Shown here: positions 1 to 12,415 of the stretch, piece after piece
Position numbering within the stretch: position 1 is the stretch's first letter
Layout of the letters: each line of letters begins with the position of its first letter
From: Cephalopachus bancanus
Lineage: Eukaryota > Chordata > Mammalia > Primates > Tarsiidae
DNA length: 64,000 bases
Assembly: GCA_027257055.1 (NCBI GenBank)
Contig: JAPVLO010000233.1
Location: 1,116,001-1,180,000 of the forward strand
Direction: 5' to 3'
Program-made: the position numbers and the translations under genes
Notes under the pieces: model-generated
Databases searched by the model: none
Told to the model about the DNA's origin: nothing
Seen by the model: the letters and a program-made list of their open reading frames with translations, nothing else

Positions 1-755
1 TCTCTTGCATATGTAGGGCAAATTAATCATATATACCTCTACACATGAAATCATTCATTTTAGTTGCAAATTGACATTGAGCTCACACAGAGAGTGCCAA
101 AATATTCCCAGCTTGGTCTAATGTGGACAGTACCATGTTTATCAACTTTATAGTTTCTGTAAGGAACACACTTTTGGTTTCACTGATTTTTCTCTACTGT
201 TTGTCACATATGTATGTACCTGCTGAAAGGAGTTCAATTCCTTCCAGGCAGGTTTACATCGGATTTGGACAAGTTGGAGAACAGAGGAATCAGACTCATT
301 ACAACTGTACTCTTTATTTTTAATCATGGCGGCTTGGCAATTACAAAGGGAAAGGGTCTCCACAGTGAGCTTTGACCCTGAACGCTTTAAAGCAGACCTA
401 CACAATAGTGGTGCAAAGCCAGATTATGAGCACACAGCTATACTTAACATGTTACATTAGTTTGCTTTGTCATAAGTTCTGGTGGGCCAAGGTCTAAGAG
501 AGCACTATCTCGGTCCAGTGAGGCCAAGGTCTAAGGGAGTGCTATCCAGTTCTGACCAGGTGAGAAAGCCTGACTGACTCCATTTACCTTATAATGCATT
601 TTTTGCTTGCATTGTATTTCTTTCCTTTTTTCACAAAATTTTAACATTTTAATCCAAAGCATTTCCTTTCTGGAACTTACTTTTTAATGAATTTGCTTGC
701 TTTTATGCCAAGTTAATTGAAGGAAATGATTCTTTTTTAAATGTTTAGAAATTTT
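1..755. other. No recognised feature; imperfect 37-bp tandem duplication inside
   Basis: I see no gene here. Short open frames on both strands have no recognisable protein and no splice context. At about 482-555 a segment containing GGCCAAGGTCTAAG occurs twice in tandem with a period near 37 bp and several substitutions between copies. Confidence 0.5.
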
Positions 756-759
756 AAAT

Positions 760-941
760 ATAAGAATTGTGGGGTACGATACAGGGCTAGTCATACAAAT
801 GCTCATTATGTATTTACCCTTATTGATGAGGTGTGTCCCTCCCTCCCCTACCAGTTTTCCTCAACTGACAATCCCACCCATACCCCGAGAGTTTCCCACT
901 ACTGCTGATCCCTTTCTTATAGTATTATGATAATTGTTCAA
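760..941 (-). mobile_element. L1 3'-end fragment (young local L1 family), minus strand
   Basis: Read on the minus strand, this matches the 3' UTR of the L1 at 22205-22395: both carry the ACAATTATAATACTATAAGA-type block after the ORF2 stop, the GGGATTGGCAG motif, and an end reading TACCCCAC. Only the 3' UTR is present, so this copy is severely 5'-truncated. Further minus-strand copies of this end lie at 26010-26118, 50970-51090 and 58262-58350. Confidence 0.75.
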
Positions 942-944
942 AAG

Positions 945-1265
945 ACAAAAACACTTCAAATAACTTGAAAAGGCACACCTGTCAGACTGACAGCAGACTT
1001 CCCACTTGAAACCCCAAAAGTCAGAAGGGATTGGGGCCCTATCTCCAATTACATCACATAGAACAACTGTCAGGCAAGTATATTTTATCCTGAAAACTTA
1101 AGTTTCATAAATGAGGAAGAAATAACATCTTTCTCAGACAAGCAAATGCCGAGGGAATTTATCAACCCTACAATAAATAATCAAAGAAGTCTAAATACAG
1201 AAAAAAAGATCAAAATACACCAGTAGAAAAATATTTGAAGTAGTTCTTAAAGTGAAAGATATTTA
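945..1265 (+). mobile_element. Old L1 (L1M-type) ORF1/inter-ORF fragment, sense
   Basis: The text follows the order of the end of ORF1 in old mammalian L1s: CTGACAGCAGACTT, then AACTGTCAGGCAAG, then AAATGAGGAAGAAATAA, then CAGACAAGCAAATGCCGAGG. It is diverged, with no open frame. A similar block occurs at 42940-43000. Confidence 0.6.
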
Positions 1266-2230
1266 TTTTAGGTCTTCCCTCTTTTCTAACACAGACAGTT
1301 GAAGCTTATTTTCCTGGAATACACTGTTTAATCTGCATTACAAGCATTTGGTGAGGTGTATTTTCATTTTTAATTGAGTCAAAATATTGTCTGCTTTACT
1401 TTGAAATGTTTTCTTTAATTCACAGATTATTTCAATATATGTGTATTTTTCTGCAAATATTTTATGATTTTTTGTCATATACTTCTAAGTTAATTCAACT
1501 GTTGTCATAAATTATATTATTTACAATTCAATATTTTAAAATGTATTTTGGTGAATGTTTCATGAACATTACTAAATATTGTAAATTAGAAATTTGGGGG
1601 GAATGTTTCATAAATGTCAATGAGGTAAAAAACGTGATTAAAATGTGGTTTAAGTCTTTTATAACCTCAGTGACTTTTTAATTACTCGTTCTAGAAGCAA
1701 GATGAGTGTTACTGTGTCTACCTATATTGCTGTTCTTAATCTTTTTTTCAGTTCTACTTTTACTTTAATGTTTGCCGAGCTTGCATTTAGAATTACTATG
1801 TTTTGTTCATATATTAATCACTTTGTCAACTGAAGTACTTTTATATATCTCCAGTGTTACCTATTTTTAGTAAGTCCATGTTGAAATCTTTTGATCTCTA
1901 AGTTTGAACATTTTTTACTGAGGTCTATTTTTATACCATTAAATTTACCTGTTTTATGTATACAGTTGATTAGTGATATATTTAAAATTGTGCATTGTCA
2001 CCACAATCTAATGCAAATTTTTTATATTTTACTTATCTGTGGATTCATATTTGAAGTGCAGCTCATGCAGACAGCATATAGTTGGCTGTTGATAGAAAAT
2101 ATTTCAAACTTTGACTGTAATTTACCACTCCCGCTACTCCTAATTTATTGAAATTCAGGTGTCTAACTTGTATTAATAATATTTTGTTTTATTGACTTAA
2201 CAATTATTGGAGAACAAAACAGTAACAAAT
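1266..2230. other. AT-rich LINE-like debris, no gene
   Basis: Very AT-rich. The stretch around 2055-2130 resembles antisense old-L1 sequence (GCATATAGTTGG block). No splice-bounded or conserved open frame was recognised. Confidence 0.35.
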
Positions 2231-4384
2231 TTTGAGAAAATTTAAATACCATGTTTATTGCAAAAACATCTTTTTTTCTTGAAGTAGTCTAGTATGAAAT
2301 ATTTTATTTTAGCACTTAAAAAATGTTGAGTCCATAGACTTCTCACTGCCGTAGTTTCGAATGCAAAATGTGTTGTCATCCTTATTTTTTCCCTTTTTGA
2401 TTATGTGAGTTTGCAGTCATAGATACCATGGGTTAGGAACTCAGCACACTTTCTGGGGAAAATGACTTCACCCACATCCTTATTTTTTGGATTTCTTAAG
2501 CAATGAATCCCATATCAGTACTCTGGGAAAAAAATCTAAGCTATTCCTTTACCTGCCCCAAATCCTCAAGCTCATAAAAGACGAGAATGGTATAATAAGG
2601 TATAATAATTGTTTCATGTCCTACTGATCTTCAGTGATGCAAAAGTCAATAGGAATTGGGGAAATACTTATCTTTTAATGTAGGGTATTTCTTATTTTGT
2701 TCACTGTATAAGTTTCCCAAGTGGGAAGATTTTTCTCACCCAGTATTACCTAAATATGCACAGGATTTGCATATTTCCCAAGTATAATAAGACCACTTAT
2801 TATACTTGCCATTTTTTCCTCTGAGTCTATGAATTCTACCAATCAAAGACCAGCATAGTTTATTGTCTATTCAGATGTCTGTGTATAATTGTTTCATCTA
2901 TATTATCTATGCATAGCGTCTATGTCTACATATATCTATATATCTATATGCTTATAGACATATATCTATATCTACATATATTACATAAGAAAAAGCATCC
3001 AAATTTCACAAAGTATCATCTCCAAAGTATTCATTACATCAGTGTTTTAAAAGGGGATAGTCATTTCAAACAAATAAGACCACGTATTATACTTGCCACT
3101 CAGAAATCAGATATTCTGAGTTTACAGAGTGATGCTTTGAGCTCAATCAAACCCATACTCAATACTTGCGTCAATCTCAATAAGAAGGATTTGCTCCCTA
3201 TCCTGGGAGGAATGTGTTCCTTGTAATGAGGTTGCTACCAGATGTATTCTGGACTTCTCAAACTATGGCATTGCATCCAGATCTCTCTGATCCTGACAGG
3301 TCAGATGTTGAGCTACAGTGCTGGGAAAATGATCTTTGATGAGAGAGAGTCACTCCTCAGGAAGTTGGGTCTATGCATGTCCCCTCTTCTTATTCCATGG
3401 CTACTTCATTCATAGGCCTATTCTGCATTCCTTAGAGCCACTGAAACAGAACTCCATGAACTTGATTGTATTAATCATGTAACCCATCAGTGATTTTGGA
3501 CTCCTCAATCTGTGGACTGGTCTTCCTTCTCAGAGAGAGGTCACAGGGGAAAGGAGGGCATTATTTTGTCCTTATCCATCCTCAGTTTGGGGCAGTATTA
3601 ATGTGTGTGGGACTTGAGGGTGGGTTCTCCCAGGGTTTTAGTCCCTCTTCCCCATGGCAACAACCCTCTACCTTGCAGGTGTGATTAGTTTGGAACAGAG
3701 GTTTCTGCCCCCCCCAATGTGAAAATCTCTAAAGATATTTCTCCTGCATTATAATCTCAGTATTGATTCCTTTATTTCTTCCTAGGAGTAGAATGACTTT
3801 TTTCATCTACCTTCCTTTATCCTGCCACAGTAGGTCATTACTGGGACCTGAGACTGACAGGTTTTTCTTACCTTTCCCCTAAGAATTATGGCATTTGCTT
3901 TATGCAAGTGAAGGATAAGTGTAATGAAGGAGTGTGGTTTCAGGCCTTATACAGTGCAATCTAATCATACAGCACCATAAATATGGCATCCTTACCTGTC
4001 CCCAGATTTACTGAGAATACCTAATCAAGGTTCACAGCATCGAGTATGTGAGTGTGTACAAACTTCCCTTCTGTATGTGGTCCCTAGATGATAGGGTGTC
4101 TTGAATGTCACTAACATCGACCCCCAAAGAATCACTGCAATATTAGCTGATTTTTTCTTTCTAGCATATATGGTTGAAACTCATTCTCATGTGCTCTGCA
4201 TCAGGGAGCCAATCAGTACATCTTTTTTTTCCTTGGAATTCATATTACACAGCAACTTTGAATGCTCCATTGTTTGATAGTCTCAGAAAAAGTTAAATAC
4301 CATTCATTGTTAGGGTGGAAGTAATAGTTAGATTTTTACACTTGGGGCAGAAACCTGGATAATAATTCTTATTAATTGTCTGAT
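2231..4384. other. No gene seen; single-copy-like sequence with AT-rich tract
   Basis: Apart from the hairpin at 2779-2808 and its partial copy at 3073-3098, I recognise nothing. A (TCTATA/CATATA)-rich low-complexity tract lies at about 2925-2985. Open frames at 2909-3226 and 3490-3684 have no recognised homology. Confidence 0.4.
2779..2808. repeat. Perfect 13-bp inverted repeat with 4-bp loop
   Basis: CAAGTATAATAAG (2779-2791) is followed by ACCA and then its exact reverse complement (2796-2808). The right half plus loop recurs with one mismatch at 3073-3098. It could form a hairpin; the origin is unknown. Confidence 0.9.
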
Positions 4385-4855
4385 TGATTGATAGATCTTA
4401 ATTTTTGCAATACAAAATAACCCATTTTAAAATGTAAAACTAGTGCTTTTTAGTATATCTGTGATGTTATGTAATCATCACCACTATTAAAATTCATATT
4501 GTATAATCACCCCAGAAAGACACCTCGTACCTATGAGCAGTCAGTATTAATTTACCGCTTTCCTTCTTCTTTAAGGAGTCACTAATTGATTCTCTCTTTC
4601 TGTGTATTTGCCTTTTGTGAACATTTAATATGAATGCAATCATATATTTCCTATTGTTTCAACTCATAACAGCCAGAGAGTAGAGGCATCTCAAATGTCC
4701 ATCACCTGATGAATGCAGAGACAAAATGTGGTTTATCCATACAATGGAATATTATTTAACCATAAGTAAAAATAACGTCCAGTAACATGGTATAATGTGA
4801 GTGAATTGTGAAGACATTATGCTTGTTGAGTATATTTTTTAAAGAGAAAACTTTT
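4385..4855 (-). mobile_element. Twin-primed (inverted) old L1 3' end
   Basis: Positions 4395-4670 are antisense L1 3' UTR and end of ORF2 (CATCACCACTATT, then ATATGAATGCAATCATA). Positions 4670-4850 are sense ORF2 (ATGTCCATCACCTGATGAATG, then ATCCATACAATGGAATATTA, then GACATTATGCTTGTTGAGTA). The two pieces are nearly adjacent in an L1 but head in opposite directions. This order, antisense 3' part then sense 5' part, is expected for a minus-strand insertion made by twin priming. Confidence 0.6.
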
Positions 4856-7240
4856 GGCTAAATTCTGGACTAGACAAAAAAGTGAGTGTAGTGTCATGGG
4901 CTTCACTTCCCTAAGACTCAGCTGATTCCAGAGGAGGGAAGCCCCCAACAGGGAGAGACCCAAAGCCTGAATGCTTTTTAGAAATAGATTTTTATTTTAG
5001 TGTGAACCCTGAAATTTATCTCAATATAGATGTTGATGTTGGCAACATAAGGTCGATTCACTAAGGTACAAAAGTCAAGGTGCGTTTTCTATGGTTGTGT
5101 TGGTGACAGATATAATCCCATCTCCCAGGGAATCCTCTCCAAAGCTCACTGAGGCACAGGAGGGCAATTACTGAGTGGGCTACTTATGCTGCCTTTGTTT
5201 ATTCATGCAAGACAGAGATGACACCATAGTGCAAAAAGGAAAGACAAATACACTGGACATGACCAGGCAGAGTCCTAATGCTGCCTGTCATGGGCATTCA
5301 TATCAGTGGTATCATAAAAGCCTGGTTCTAGTTTCTCAGAGTTCGGGCTGAGGAGTGTGACTGGTTCTTTAGAGTTATTTTTTCGGCTGATCTCTAATCT
5401 TACCTCATCTATAACTTTCTTATTTTCAGCCTTAGAAAATTCTCAAATCCAAATAGTGACTCTTATCCATAACAAATAATCCAGCTTCAAGCGTGAGTCC
5501 AGAAATTTGCTGCCTTTCATGAGTTTTCTATCAATTGTATCTGAAAACCCTAACTAATTTATACAAAACCTAATGTGCTAAAATTAGCCACAGGTGTTTG
5601 AATGATTTGCAAAGGTTATGCTTGAGATGTGATTGATTTCTGTGATTTGTTTTTGAACTGATAAAACCCAAATATCACACACTGTCTATTGTATATCTCA
5701 ACCTTTCTAGTCATAAAGATCCAGGATGCATGACAGAGCTGACATGTTAGAGACAAATGAGAATTGTTACAGAAACAGGTGGAAAGGCATTTATTGACAG
5801 TCAAACACCTTTGCTGGCACAAAGGTGAAGGCAAACAAACCACAGTGCTTCCAGAGTTAATACAGATAAATAATCACACTGTAAGTAGATTGCTTATGTA
5901 GTGATCAAAGGTTAATGTCAGTTTCTCCAATGGATAGTAATTATTCTCCATGCAGCTATCAGACCCAGGCACTTTTCAGACTCAAAAACTCCTGAGTAAG
6001 AAGAGAGTTTATTTTCCATTGAAGTAAGAAAAAGCATGTATACAAAGTCATGTTTTTTGTTCATCATTCCCTACTGGGTCCTATGGGGAAACTCAAAACT
6101 GGGTGAAGAAAATGCCAGTGTTTTGGAGGTTTATTGTATAAAGACTTTAAGGTTAATACTGGTATATGGAAGCCTGTATATATATATGCACACACACATA
6201 AATATCATATATATTCATATTGGTAAGTACATCTGGAAATCACATTAAAAATGTAGTCCTTGTTCAAGTTCACAAACATAGTGGAACCCATGAAACACTG
6301 ACAAATGCTTGTTTATTTCTCTGTCTCCTACATCATAGCAATGATGGATACAGTTTAAGCTAGTAGAAAAAAAATTGTAAAAAAAAAGTATGTGATTTCT
6401 ATTTGTCAATTAAACTTTTTAAGGTGTAAGGAAATTTTTTTTAGAAAAAAGTAATTTTGATTACTTTAACTATGAAACAAATTCTGTGTTATTAGGAAAA
6501 TCACCTGTGATGCCTTGAAAAATCATTCACGGAAAGAAAATTAATTTTGCGGTTATAGTGCATTTCAGCAAAGTGCAGAGATTACCGAAAATTTTAAACA
6601 CTTATTTGATGCCGAGATGCTGGTCACCATCTTACCTTCATTTATATATGGTGTCTGTAAAAGTAAGATGACTTGTGGCAGGTGATGCTGAAACAATCAG
6701 ATTTTAACTCTAAAACGGATACTATGGTGGATGGACAATATTAATATTATATATTTGTTACATTTGATATATTTGTTGAATATATTCATTAGAACATAAT
6801 TTTTATTTAGCCACAGATCTGCTTAATATGTTTTTGAAAAAACTCTTAGAAAAGTGTGATCCAAAACGATTGCATTCACCTGTATGGGACATCAGTACAC
6901 ATGCACCATTTTCCCCAGGTCTATGTTTCTCCCTGGGTTTTGCCTGTAGGGACCATGATTGTCTTGCTATGATGTAGAATATCTCATTTGTTCACTCTAC
7001 TGATAATATTAATTTAGCTGAAATTAGTGATCAGGAAGTAGCAAGTTCTCTGTATATCTTGAATGATATGGTTTGCAGAGGGTACAGTTGAGAAAGAACT
7101 ATAAATATTTCAGGAAACCTCACATTAGCAAAATTCATGGGGCATGTGTTGTTTGACTCATGAATGTACCACTCCCTACTAAGAATAGGAAAATATTTTA
7201 TTTTCCAAATGTTATGTTTGTTTTTTTAATAAGTGTACCC
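4856..7240. other. No gene recognised
   Basis: About 2.4 kb with no identifiable exon, RNA gene or repeat family. There is a short CA-rich tract near 6186-6200. Open frames at 5616-5843 (minus) and 6036-6248 show no recognised domain. Confidence 0.4.
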
Positions 7241-7244
7241 TTTA

Positions 7245-7995
7245 CAGTTTAAAAATTTTTATTTTATAGATTTAGGGGATAAAAGTTCAATTTGTTACAT
7301 GAATATAACAGGCTGTGGTGATGTCTAGGCTGTTAGTATAAAAATTACCCAAATAAGAATATTGTACTTGATAGATCATTTCTAGTTCCTCACAGTACTC
7401 AAACCCCATATCTTTTGGAGTCTTCAATGTCTATTATTCATCTCTGCATGTCCATGTGTACACATGGCTCAGCTCCCACTTAAGCATGATAACTTGTGGC
7501 ATTTGACTTTCTACTGAGCTATTTTGCTAAATAAAAAGCCTTGTGTCCTATCCATTTTGCTGCAAAAGTCATGATTTTATCCTGACAGGGTAGTATTACT
7601 TGGTATATATGTTTATACCACATTTTTAATCCACTCATTAGTTGATTGGCCCTTAGCTTGATTCCATGGCTTTGCTATTGTGAAGAGTGCTGCAATAAAC
7701 ACACGAATGCAGGTGTCTTTTTGATATAATTATTGATTTTTCTTTGGGCAGATACTCAGAAGTGAAATTGATGGATTGAATTGTAGTTCTATTTTTAGTT
7801 CTTTCAGAGTTCTCCATACTTATTTCCTTTAAGGTTGTACTGATTTACATTCCTACAAACAGTGCACAATTCTTTTCTTTCTCTGCAGCTTTACCTATAT
7901 CTGTTGCTTTGTGATCTTTTACAAATGCCATTTTGGCGTAAGTTAGTATCTCTTTGTGGTTTTAATTTAGATTACTTGATTAAAAGCTTGGCGAT
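7245..7995 (-). mobile_element. Antisense L1 3' UTR and ORF2 end
   Basis: Antisense L1 3' UTR (TTAGGGGATAAAAGTTCAAT block) runs into the ORF2 C-terminal region (TGATTCCATGGCTTTGCTAT, GTGCTGCAATAAACAC, TTCCTACAAACAGTGCACAA). No intact frame. A poly-T tract at 8019-8037 follows; it probably marks the 3' end of the next antisense element. Confidence 0.7.
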
Positions 7996-8284
7996 ATTCC
8001 ATTGTGTATATATTTCTTTTCTTTTTTTTTTTTTTTAAGTTTATTAGAGAAAGAAAAGAGGATAGATAGAAAGACATGCCAGAACTGGCATGGGTAAGAG
8101 AAACTGTCTGTGTATTTATTTCACAGTTTTTAAAAAATCCATTCACTCATCAATGGACACTTAGATTGCTTTGTATACCTTGGATATTGTGAATCATCTT
8201 GCAATAAATAAGAAAATTCTCTTTGACTATATATTCATAAATGGGATTGCTGGATTGTATCGTAGTCCTATTTTTAGTTTGTTA

Positions 8285-8947
8285 AAATATTTTAAGTAAT
8301 AAGTTCAAAAGATCTGTAACACAACATAGCAATTATAGTTAACAATGTATTATACGCTTGCAGAAAGTAAAGAGAGTAGATTTTAAGTGTTCTGACTGCA
8401 AAAATAACAGTGATCTGAGATAATACATATGTTAATTAGCTTGATTTGGCCATTCCCAATGTGCAATTGTCACTTGGTATTTATGAGGAATTGATTGTAG
8501 GAACCCCCTGCCCCCCACAAGTACCAAAATCCTCAGATGGGATGCTCAAGCAACCTTTATGTATATAAAATGGCATAGTATTTGGGAATAAGCTAGGCAT
8601 ATCTTACTTTGCAATTTAAATCATCTCCAGAGTACTTGTAAGGCCTAATAGAGTGTAAATACTATGTAAGAGTTTTTATATTTTATTTTAAAATTTTATA
8701 TGTTTTATTGTTATTTTGTATGTTTTCTAGTATTTTAAACAGTAGTGGGTTGAGTACAGGAATGTAGAGCTTGTGGATGTGGAAGGCTGACTATCCCACA
8801 CGACCTTGTATATGGGACTTGAACACTGGGGGACTTGGTATCTGTGGGGAATTCTGGAACCGATGCTGTGCAGATACTGAAGATCCACTGTATTTCAAGA
8901 CATCGTGTTGTACACAATATGTACATACAATTTAATCTGTCAATTGA
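8285..8947 (+). mobile_element. Sense L1M 3' UTR inserted in antisense L1, itself split by a Tigger-like element
   Basis: Positions 8300-8480 (GTAGATTTTAAGTGTTCT, CATATGTTAATTAGCTTGAT) and 8893-8947 (TTTCAAGACATCGTGTTGTA) are successive parts of an L1M 3' UTR in sense orientation. The gap is filled by the DNA transposon relic at about 8485-8892. Confidence 0.6.
8485..8892. mobile_element. Tigger-type (MER44/Tigger7-like) nonautonomous DNA transposon
   Basis: It contains TACCAAAATCCTCAGATG, then TATATAAAATGGCATAGTAT, then AATCATCTCCAGAGTACTTG, and an end rich in CTGTGGGGAATTCTGGAACC. This block order is shared with the copy at 12568-13045. Family-level recognition only; the exact subfamily is unverified. 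Confidence 0.6.
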
Positions 8948-9244
8948 AGAGTTTTTTGAGGAACCTCTCTACTGCTTTTCATAATGATTGTACCAGTTTA
9001 CATTACAATGAACAGTGTACAAGAGTTCCCTTCTCTTTGTATCCTCACCAAAACTATAGTTTTGAGAAATATCGAAAGTTGTTTTGCTAAATATATTTTA
9101 ATATGTAAAATATTTGTAATAAAGAATAAATGAAAGTGTTTAAGATATATAAGTGTTTATGGGTATACATGCATACATATGTACACATGCAGAGGTGTAT
9201 TCCTCTAACGGACAAGTACATACACATCTATTTGTGTTTATGTA

Positions 9245-9246
<2 letters not shown>

Positions 9247-9287
<41 letters not shown>
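9247..9287. repeat. (TG)n microsatellite
   Basis: About 20 TG dinucleotides. The open frames running through it on the minus strand are artefacts of the repeat. Confidence 0.95.
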
Positions 9288-9429
9288 ATATATACACAGT
9301 AAAACATGGTTTTGCCATTGTAAAAAATGAGCCTGTCTGAGGACATGTCACATGTACCAAGGGTTCCTGGCACACTGAGCAACTGATTCTATTGTGATAG
9401 TAATAAGGGTTACATCCTAGGCACAATTT

Positions 9430-9625
9430 CTTGACATTTTTACCATTGACTTTTGGAATTGCTGTGTGGTGGGGGGCTTCTCTGTGCACTGTGGGATGAT
9501 GGTCAGCATCTTTGGCCAGTACCCATTCGATGCCAGCAGCACTCCCTCTTCTTGGCTGTGACAACCAAAAATGTCTCTAAGTATAGTACAATGCCGCCCC
9601 CATTGAGAACCTATGCTCTGTAGTG
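9430..9625. mobile_element. MER5A-like hAT-Charlie element
   Basis: It contains GGGGGGCTTCTCTGTGCACT, then GGATGATGGTCAGCATC, then GATGCCAGCAGCACTCCCTC, then TGTGACAACCAAAAATGTCT, then TTGAGAACCTATGCTC. These are characteristic in order of MER5A-type hAT nonautonomous elements. Confidence 0.7.
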
Positions 9626-10245
9626 TTTGCTTACATGTCCAGGCTGGACAACACTTAGAGACTTCACGGAGTTGTGTACATCTCAAGTAATCCACATCCC
9701 ACATCTCCTTCTTGAGGTGCAGAACATAAATCCCCTTAGGGTCACAGAACACAGATCTGCTTAGTAGGAATATCTCTAGACACATTCCCACCACACATTC
9801 CAAAAGTCTTTTTTTAAAAATTGACTCTTCCCCAAAGTCGCCAAAAATTGGTCCTTCACAGAATCAACTCTCTCCCTCAAAGACCCCATTTTTCCTTTTG
9901 AGCTATCTTGAAGGAGTCTCCTGTGTTCTACCAAGAAGATATCATGGTTTGTGAACAAGTCTCAGTTTCTCAGCCTATTTATAACACTGTTAAAAAGCCC
10001 TATGGTAACTTAACTTCCTCCAAAATCCTCACCTTAACCAGCATTCTAGCTAAAATCCTATGCTCCAAAAGCGAAATTTAGGCTGGAGTGTGGAAGAGCT
10101 CAGGTTCTTGTGTTGATTCCCAGGGTCTATACCTTGATCTCTGGGGGAATCTGACCTACAACTGCAGGTATCTCCATCATCCCTCTCCTATCACTTCAAC
10201 TTTCAATCAAATCTCAAGGAGACCATATCTTCTTTTCTTTTCTTA
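9626..10245. other. No gene recognised
   Basis: Minus-strand open frames extend from the MER5-like element into this stretch (to about 9958) but show no known domain or splice structure. Confidence 0.4.
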
Positions 10246-10249
10246 GCTA

Positions 10250-10625
10250 TTACACACTACTATGGTACGAGTGTTTTTCCCATCTGAAACTCATGTTGAA
10301 ACGTAATCTCCAGTGGGAGTATAAAGAAGTGGGAACTATAAGAGGTGATGGGTTCATGAGGCTAGGACCTTGTGAATCGATTGATGAATTCATGGATGGG
10401 GTATCATGGAAATGGAACTCAACTCTTTCGCACGTGATGCCCTGCATGACCTCTGGACTCTGCAGAGTCCACGGAAGCAAGAAGGCCTTCACGAGATGCA
10501 GTTCTTCAACCCGGGGCATCTCAGTCTCCATAACTGTAAGAAATAAATTTCTTTTCATTATCAATTACCCAGTCTCAGGTATTCTGTCATCAGCAATAGT
10601 AAGTGGACTGAGATACACACTTGTG
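10250..10625 (+). mobile_element. MaLR (MLT1-like) solo LTR
   Basis: Typical order of a mammalian MaLR-type LTR: AACTCATGTTGAAACGTAAT, CCAGTGGGAGTATAAAGAAG, GTGATGCCCTGCATGACCTC, AAGAAGGCCTTCACGAGATG, GTAAGAAATAAATTTCTTTT (polyadenylation signal), then CAATTACCCAGTCTCAGGTA. The open frame at 10293-10898 crosses it and has no coding meaning. Confidence 0.75.
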
Positions 10626-11485
10626 TTAGAAAAACCAGAGGCCTTGGTAGAAATAAATCATATACCGGATGTGGTGCGTCAGGCCCCAGCATTGCTATTT
10701 GGGTACCTCTACACACTGAGGAGTGCAGAGGAAGTTGAACAACTTCTTGTCTTGCAGAGAGTATCTCTGGTTTTCCTATGGTCTGTGCTGTATATAACAT
10801 CTTACTTGTTAAAACAATTGGGAACCAAATTCAAAGTCTTCTTATGTGTTCTTCAACCCAAGTCTCTTTCAAAATCCATATCTGCCCTGACCTCCTAAAA
10901 CCATAGTACAATTCTGTCTTTAGGGATTGATGCAGCAGACAGTGAATTCACTCAGAAGTCTTCTCCCTGGGGCCCCATAATGGTCCACAAATTCACCATA
11001 CTGTGTGGTCTTTGACAAGATAAAGTCTTTGAATTTCCCCACATCACAGAGTGGGTGCACAAAGGGTGCATGTGTTCTAGCAGCACAGGCAACTATCATT
11101 TTCGCTGCTGTTCACTCACAAGGCTAACTTTGATGCTACCTCTGCTTCAGAAATATCACTGCTCCTGTAGTTCTCATGAGTCCCCCAATCTCTGATGTCT
11201 TAATTTCCTGGACTTTTTTGTCCTTCCACTATCATCTAGATAGATCTACTCATTCCCACTGTACTTTCTTATCCTGAGTCTTGGGGCAGTTGACTGTGGC
11301 AAGTTAAAATATGAGGATGAGATATTATGAAGAAAAAATATTTGCCTACTTAGACATGTATCTGACCTTGACCAAGACTACGAGTGATTATATCTTAAGG
11401 TAACAATATTTTTTAATCTATTGGGTTAGATACAATTAATTATTCAAATTAGTATAACCTGCTTCTTAATTTTTTAAATCTGAAT
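10626..11485. other. No gene recognised
   Basis: Unique-looking sequence without identifiable exons, RNA genes or clear repeats. Confidence 0.4.
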
Positions 11486-11489
11486 ACTA

Positions 11490-12415
11490 ACACATTTACA
11501 GACAGACTGATCTACAGATTTAATGCAATCACAACAAAATTAAGAGGTTTTTTTTGGTGGAAATTAGCAACCTGATATAAATTTACATGGATATACAAAT
11601 GGCCTATAATAATAAGGGCAATATTTAAAATGAAGAACAACTTAATTACCAAATTTAAGGGGCACTATTAGGTTACAGTGTGAAACGTGACATCATCCTG
11701 AGACTAAACATAGACACTGAGCAAAAAACAGAGTCCAAAAGTGCATTCATGAAGGTAGAGTTTCTCTATTTTTGACAAAAGCTGAAATACTGTTTAAGGT
11801 GGGATGAAATGTCTAGTGCAAGCTAGTCCACCTTTATGGGAAATAATGTGGGGATTTCTAAAAGTACTAGAAATTGACCTTCCATATGACCTAGCAATCC
11901 CACTTCTGGGAATATACCCAGGGAACATTAATTGTTCTACAAAAAGGACCCCTGTACATGCATGTTTATTACTGCATTGTTCACAATAGCCAAAACATGG
12001 AACCAACCCTACTCCCCATCAAAAGTGAACTGGATAAAGAAAATGAGGTACATCTACACGTTTGATTATTACGCAGTCATAAAGAAGAACAGAACCATGA
12101 ACTTCACAGCAAATTTAATGGAGATGGAGACAATCACACATAGGGATCTATCACAGAAACAAAGAACCGAATACCACATGTTCTCTTTCATCAGTGGGAC
12201 CTGAACATTCATCATAATGGCCCAAGGGAGGGATTGGCAGTTGCAGGACACTGTCAGGGGAAGGGGTGGGCACATAACAACAGAAAGGGCACCTGGCCCT
12301 AAACCAGGGGAGTGAGGACCTGTTGGAGGCCCAAACTTCACCTATGCATAGATTATTTATGTACCTAATCCTGACTTGTACCCCACATCTCTAATAAAAT
12401 TAAGTTATTAGAAAA
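11490..12415 (+). mobile_element. L1 ORF2 3' end and 3' UTR, sense
   Basis: Old L1 ORF2 text (11500-11800) leads into a better-preserved ORF2 end. At 11932-12204 a frame reads like the C-terminus of L1 ORF2p (KTWNQPY, WIKKMRYIYTFDYYAVIKK, FSFISGT then stop). The 3' UTR (GGGATTGGCAG, TTGTACCCCACATCTCTAAT) matches that of the element ending at 22397. This is retrotransposon sequence, not a host gene. Confidence 0.8.

Larger units (their letters stand above)
8100..9085 (-). mobile_element. Antisense L1 ORF2 fragment interrupted by another L1
   Basis: Antisense ORF2 sequence (AATGGACACTTAGATTG to CCTATTTTTAGTTTG) stops near 8280 and resumes at about 8948 (GTTTTTTGAGGAACCTC, TTTACATTACAATGAACAGT). 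In an intact L1 these are contiguous, so the 8285-8947 block is a later insertion. Confidence 0.6.

Noticed and set aside
8075..8092. CATGCCAG-AA-CTGGCATG palindrome, considered as a p53-like binding site
   Set aside because: The half-sites deviate from the RRRCWWGYYY pattern, there is no gene nearby, and one 18-bp palindrome in 64 kb of debris is weak evidence.
9238..9803. Minus-strand open frames of 108 and 128 codons
   Set aside because: They run through a (TG)n microsatellite and a MER5-like transposon; no domain or splice structure.
10293..10898. 201-codon plus-strand open frame
   Set aside because: It crosses a MaLR LTR and non-conserved sequence. The length looks accidental and there is no recognised protein.
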